Program-made: the position numbers and the translations under genes
Source of the DNA: Quisquiliibacterium sp.
GTDB taxonomy: Bacteria; Pseudomonadota; Gammaproteobacteria; Burkholderiales; Burkholderiaceae_E
Direction: 5' to 3'
DNA: 8,308 nt
Assembly (NCBI GenBank): GCA_030830765.1
Contig: JAURMJ010000440.1
Location: forward strand, 1 to 8,308
The notes under the pieces: generated by a model
Told to the model about the DNA's origin: nothing
The model's database searches: none
Seen by the model: only the letters and a program-made list of their open reading frames with translations
Part shown: one piece after another, positions 5,976 through 8,308 of the stretch
Numbering within the stretch: the stretch's first letter is position 1
How the letters are laid out: the number at the start of each line of letters is the position of its first letter

Positions 5976-8308
5976 TCAACCGACCCAGACGCGAGCGTTC
6001 CTGAACATCCGCATCCAGGGGGAGTCTTCCCCGAGCAAGGCGTCGCGCCAGCTCATCTGAATCGAGCGAAATACACGCTCCGGGTGTGGCATCAGGATCG
6101 TTGCCCGTCCGTCGACAGTGGTGAATCCAGTCAGCCCCTCGGGCGAGCCGTTTGGGTTGGCCGGATAGTTGTGTGCGACTGATCCGTCATTCTCGACAAA
6201 ACGCAGAGCCTTCAAGGCAGCCGCGTGCTGGGCGTCGTTCTCGAAAGTCGCTCGACCCTCACCATGCGCCACAACAATCGGCATTCGACTCCCTTGCATG
6301 CCGCTAAAGAACAGCGAAGGCGATTCAAGCACTTCGACCATTGAGAGACGTGCCTCGTACTGCTCGGAGCGATTTCGAAGCAGGCTGGGCCAATCTTGAG
6401 CGCCAGGAATGATGTCCTTAAGACGCGACATCATCTGACAACCGTTACAGACTCCAAGGCTGAAGCTGTCGGACCGGGCAAAGTACTCGGCGAACTGCTC
6501 AAGCATGCGCTCATTGAACAGCACCGAGCGCGCCCACCCGGCACCGGCTCCGAGCACGTCGCCATACGAAAATCCACCGCAGGCGACCAGCCCCTTGTAG
6601 TCGGAGAGCTGGTGACGCCCCGCGAACAGGTCGGTCATGTGCACATCGTGGGCATCGAAACCGGCTCGTGTGAACGCTGCAGCCATTTCCACATGGCTGT
6701 TGACGCCCTGCTCACGCAGGATTGCAACACGCGGCCGCACGCCCTTGGCAATGAACGGCGCGGCAACATCTTCGCCGGCGTCAAAACTCAGTGCCACATG
6801 CAGCCCCGGATCGTTTTCATGCTCGATGCGAGCAAACTCCTGTGCAGTGCAGTCCGGGTTGTCACGCAGCGATGCAATCCGATGACTGGTCTCGGACCAG
6901 ATCGCCTGCAGGACTGCGCGGGACTGCGTATACACACACTTGGCATCGCGATATACCTCGATGACATCGCGATCAGATGGCTTGCCAATCACGTGCGCGC
7001 ACCGTGAAAGCCCATATTCGCGCAGCACCGCCAACACCTCATCGCGCCGCTCCGCCGGAACCTGGATCACGGCTCCGAGCTCCTCATTGAACAGCGCCTG
7101 CATCGTGCGTTCGTTGCGCTGAACCGCGACCTGCTCCGGACGGATCTTGAAGTCGCCCCAGTCAGCTGCATGCGGATCAATCGCGAGCATGTCGACATTC
7201 AGATATGCCCCGCAATGTCCGGCGAATGCCATTTCGCAAATGGTGGCGAACAGGCCGCCATCGCTGCGATCGTGGTACGAGAGCAGCGCACCCTGATTGT
7301 TTAATTTCTGAATTGCGTCAAAGAAGTGCACCAGCAGTAAAGGATTTTCCAGATCCGGTGCGCGATCACCGATCTGCTGAGTCACCTGCGCAAGCGCCGA
7401 GCCACCCAGACGCTGACGCCCTTCGCCCAGATCAATGAGGATCAGGACCGAATCGACATCTGTGCGGAGTTGCGGCGTGAGTACGCGGCGCGCATCAGTC
7501 ACAGGGGCGAAAGCTGTGACAATCAGCGAAACCGGTGCGGTCACGCGCTTGTCCTGCGCAGCGTCGCGCCAGATGGTGCGCATCGACAAGGAGTCCTTGC
7601 CGACCGGAATGCTGAGGCCCGTTGCGATGCAGAAATCGGAAGCGGCCTTGACTGCATCAAATAGATCGGCATCTTCGGACGGTTCACCACAGGCAGCCAT
7701 CCAGTTGGCCGACAACTTGAGCTTGCCCAGGTGTTCGATCGGCGCACACGCGATGTTGGTGACCGCCTCACCAATGGCGACGCGCGCCGCAGCGGCTGAG
7801 TCGATGACGGCCACCGGTGTGCGCTCGCCCATCGACAAGGCCTCGCCTTCGTAGCCAAAGAAGTCGCGCAGACCCACTCCACAGTCGGCGACCGGCACCT
7901 GCCAGGGACCGACCATCTGGTCACGAGAGCAAAGTCCACCAACAGAGCGATCGCCGATCGTGATCAGGAATGATTTGCTGGCGACGCTCGGCAGGCGCAG
8001 CACGCGCCGAACAACGTCCTCAAGCTCCAGCGTGGCGCAGTCCACCGCCGGCAGCTCACGCACAAGACGCTTGCCGTCACGATGCATGCGCGGCGGTTTT
8101 CCCAACAACACATCGATCGGCATATCGACCGGGCGCTCGCCGTCCGAGGCCTCGAGAATCAGTTGATGATCGTCAGTGACTGTACCGACCACAGCGAACG
8201 GACAGCGCTCACGCCTGCACAGCGCCTCAAACGCAGGCAGCGACTGCGGTGCAATCGACAGTACATAGCGTTCCTGCGACTCATTGCACCAGATCTCGGC
8301 CGGCGACA
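5976..8308 (-). CDS. purL: FGAM synthase, large form (C-terminal part; runs off window)
   Basis: PurL converts FGAR, glutamine and ATP to FGAM. The gene is cut by the right edge: the frame stays open to 8308 upstream of the GTG at 8192, and these codons read [15 protein letters not shown], a typical internal PurL segment, so the GTG is not the start. About 776 residues are visible of a family length near 1,300. The FGAM synthase part includes [26 protein letters not shown] and [21 protein letters not shown] fused class I glutaminase begins with [12 protein letters not shown] (near 6740). Its nucleophile is the first Cys of GVCNGCQM (codon 6447-6449), and its His and Glu lie in PHPERV (codons 6084-6086 and 6078-6080). 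All are intact. The fused arrangement is the large, monofunctional-chain type of beta- and gammaproteobacteria, unlike the separate PurS/PurQ/PurL of other bacteria. It converges with purT with no clear terminator between them. Confidence 0.97.
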   Translation of the reverse strand, partial: SPAEIWCNESQERYVLSIAPQSLPAFEALCRRERCPFAVVGTVTDDHQLILEASDGERPVDMPIDVLLGKPPRMHRDGKRLVRELPAVDCATLELEDVVRRVLRLPSVASKSFLITIGDRSVGGLCSRDQMVGPWQVPVADCGVGLRDFFGYEGEALSMGERTPVAVIDSAAAARVAIGEAVTNIACAPIEHLGKLKLSANWMAACGEPSEDADLFDAVKAASDFCIATGLSIPVGKDSLSMRTIWRDAAQDKRVTAPVSLIVTAFAPVTDARRVLTPQLRTDVDSVLILIDLGEGRQRLGGSALAQVTQQIGDRAPDLENPLLLVHFFDAIQKLNNQGALLSYHDRSDGGLFATICEMAFAGHCGAYLNVDMLAIDPHAADWGDFKIRPEQVAVQRNERTMQALFNEELGAVIQVPAERRDEVLAVLREYGLSRCAHVIGKPSDRDVIEVYRDAKCVYTQSRAVLQAIWSETSHRIASLRDNPDCTAQEFARIEHENDPGLHVALSFDAGEDVAAPFIAKGVRPRVAILREQGVNSHVEMAAAFTRAGFDAHDVHMTDLFAGRHQLSDYKGLVACGGFSYGDVLGAGAGWARSVLFNERMLEQFAEYFARSDSFSLGVCNGCQMMSRLKDIIPGAQDWPSLLRNRSEQYEARLSMVEVLESPSLFFSGMQGSRMPIVVAHGEGRATFENDAQHAAALKALRFVENDGSVAHNYPANPNGSPEGLTGFTTVDGRATILMPHPERVFRSIQMSWRDALLGEDSPWMRMFRNARVWVG

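Noticed and set aside
5952..5976. Possible terminator between purT and purL
   Set aside because: The stem is about seven pairs with two G-U wobbles on one strand only, has an 11-base loop and no following T tract; the TTTTT at 5944-5948 is not preceded by a real stem.
6396..7007. 203-codon plus-strand reading frame opposite purL
   Set aside because: It is antisense to a firmly identified, highly conserved gene, shows no recognisable domain, and is expected as a shadow of GC-rich coding DNA.
8190..8192. GTG as the purL start
   Set aside because: The frame remains open to the window edge and encodes the conserved PurL segment [12 protein letters not shown], so the gene simply continues outside the window.

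Overview
The window is ordinary-looking chromosomal DNA from a proteobacterium, most likely a betaproteobacterium of the Burkholderiales or a relative. This rests on remembered family resemblance: the PurL (large form with a fused glutaminase), the PurT, and an MnmC-type protein all read like Burkholderiales versions. No database search was possible. Base composition is moderately GC-rich, with no obvious break in composition, no insertion sequence, no tRNA or rRNA, and no CRISPR array.

Layout. On the minus strand at the left are a PaaI-type hotdog thioesterase (54..542) and, upstream of it, a KfrA-like DNA-binding coiled-coil protein (732..1625). A structured 189-bp gap separates them; it holds a strong hairpin and three 10-bp tandem repeats. 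A divergent AT-rich intergenic region (1626..1800) carries a plausible promoter and a palindromic operator candidate for the KfrA-like gene. Three plus-strand genes follow: a divergent MnmC-like tRNA wobble-uridine modification protein (1801..3960), a small YkgJ-family cysteine-cluster protein (4191..4574) preceded by a possible four-codon leader ORF, and purT (4714..5934). The right end is purL on the minus strand (5976 to beyond the window edge), convergent with purT.

How the genes relate. PurT and PurL catalyse consecutive steps of de novo purine synthesis: GAR to FGAR with formate and ATP, then FGAR to FGAM with glutamine and ATP. They lie tail to tail with 41 bp between them. The MnmC-like protein keeps a recognisable C-terminal FAD oxidoreductase part, but its N-terminal methyltransferase part lacks key family motifs. 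It may therefore carry out only the oxidative (cmnm5 to nm5) half of the reaction, or be drifting in function. The KfrA-like protein looks autoregulated. I see no metabolic link between it, the thioesterase and the purine genes.

No new defence, mobile or biosynthetic system is evident. The points most worth a second look are the decayed methyltransferase half of MnmC, the KfrA-like gene's own promoter with its palindrome, and the small regulatory-looking structures between genes.
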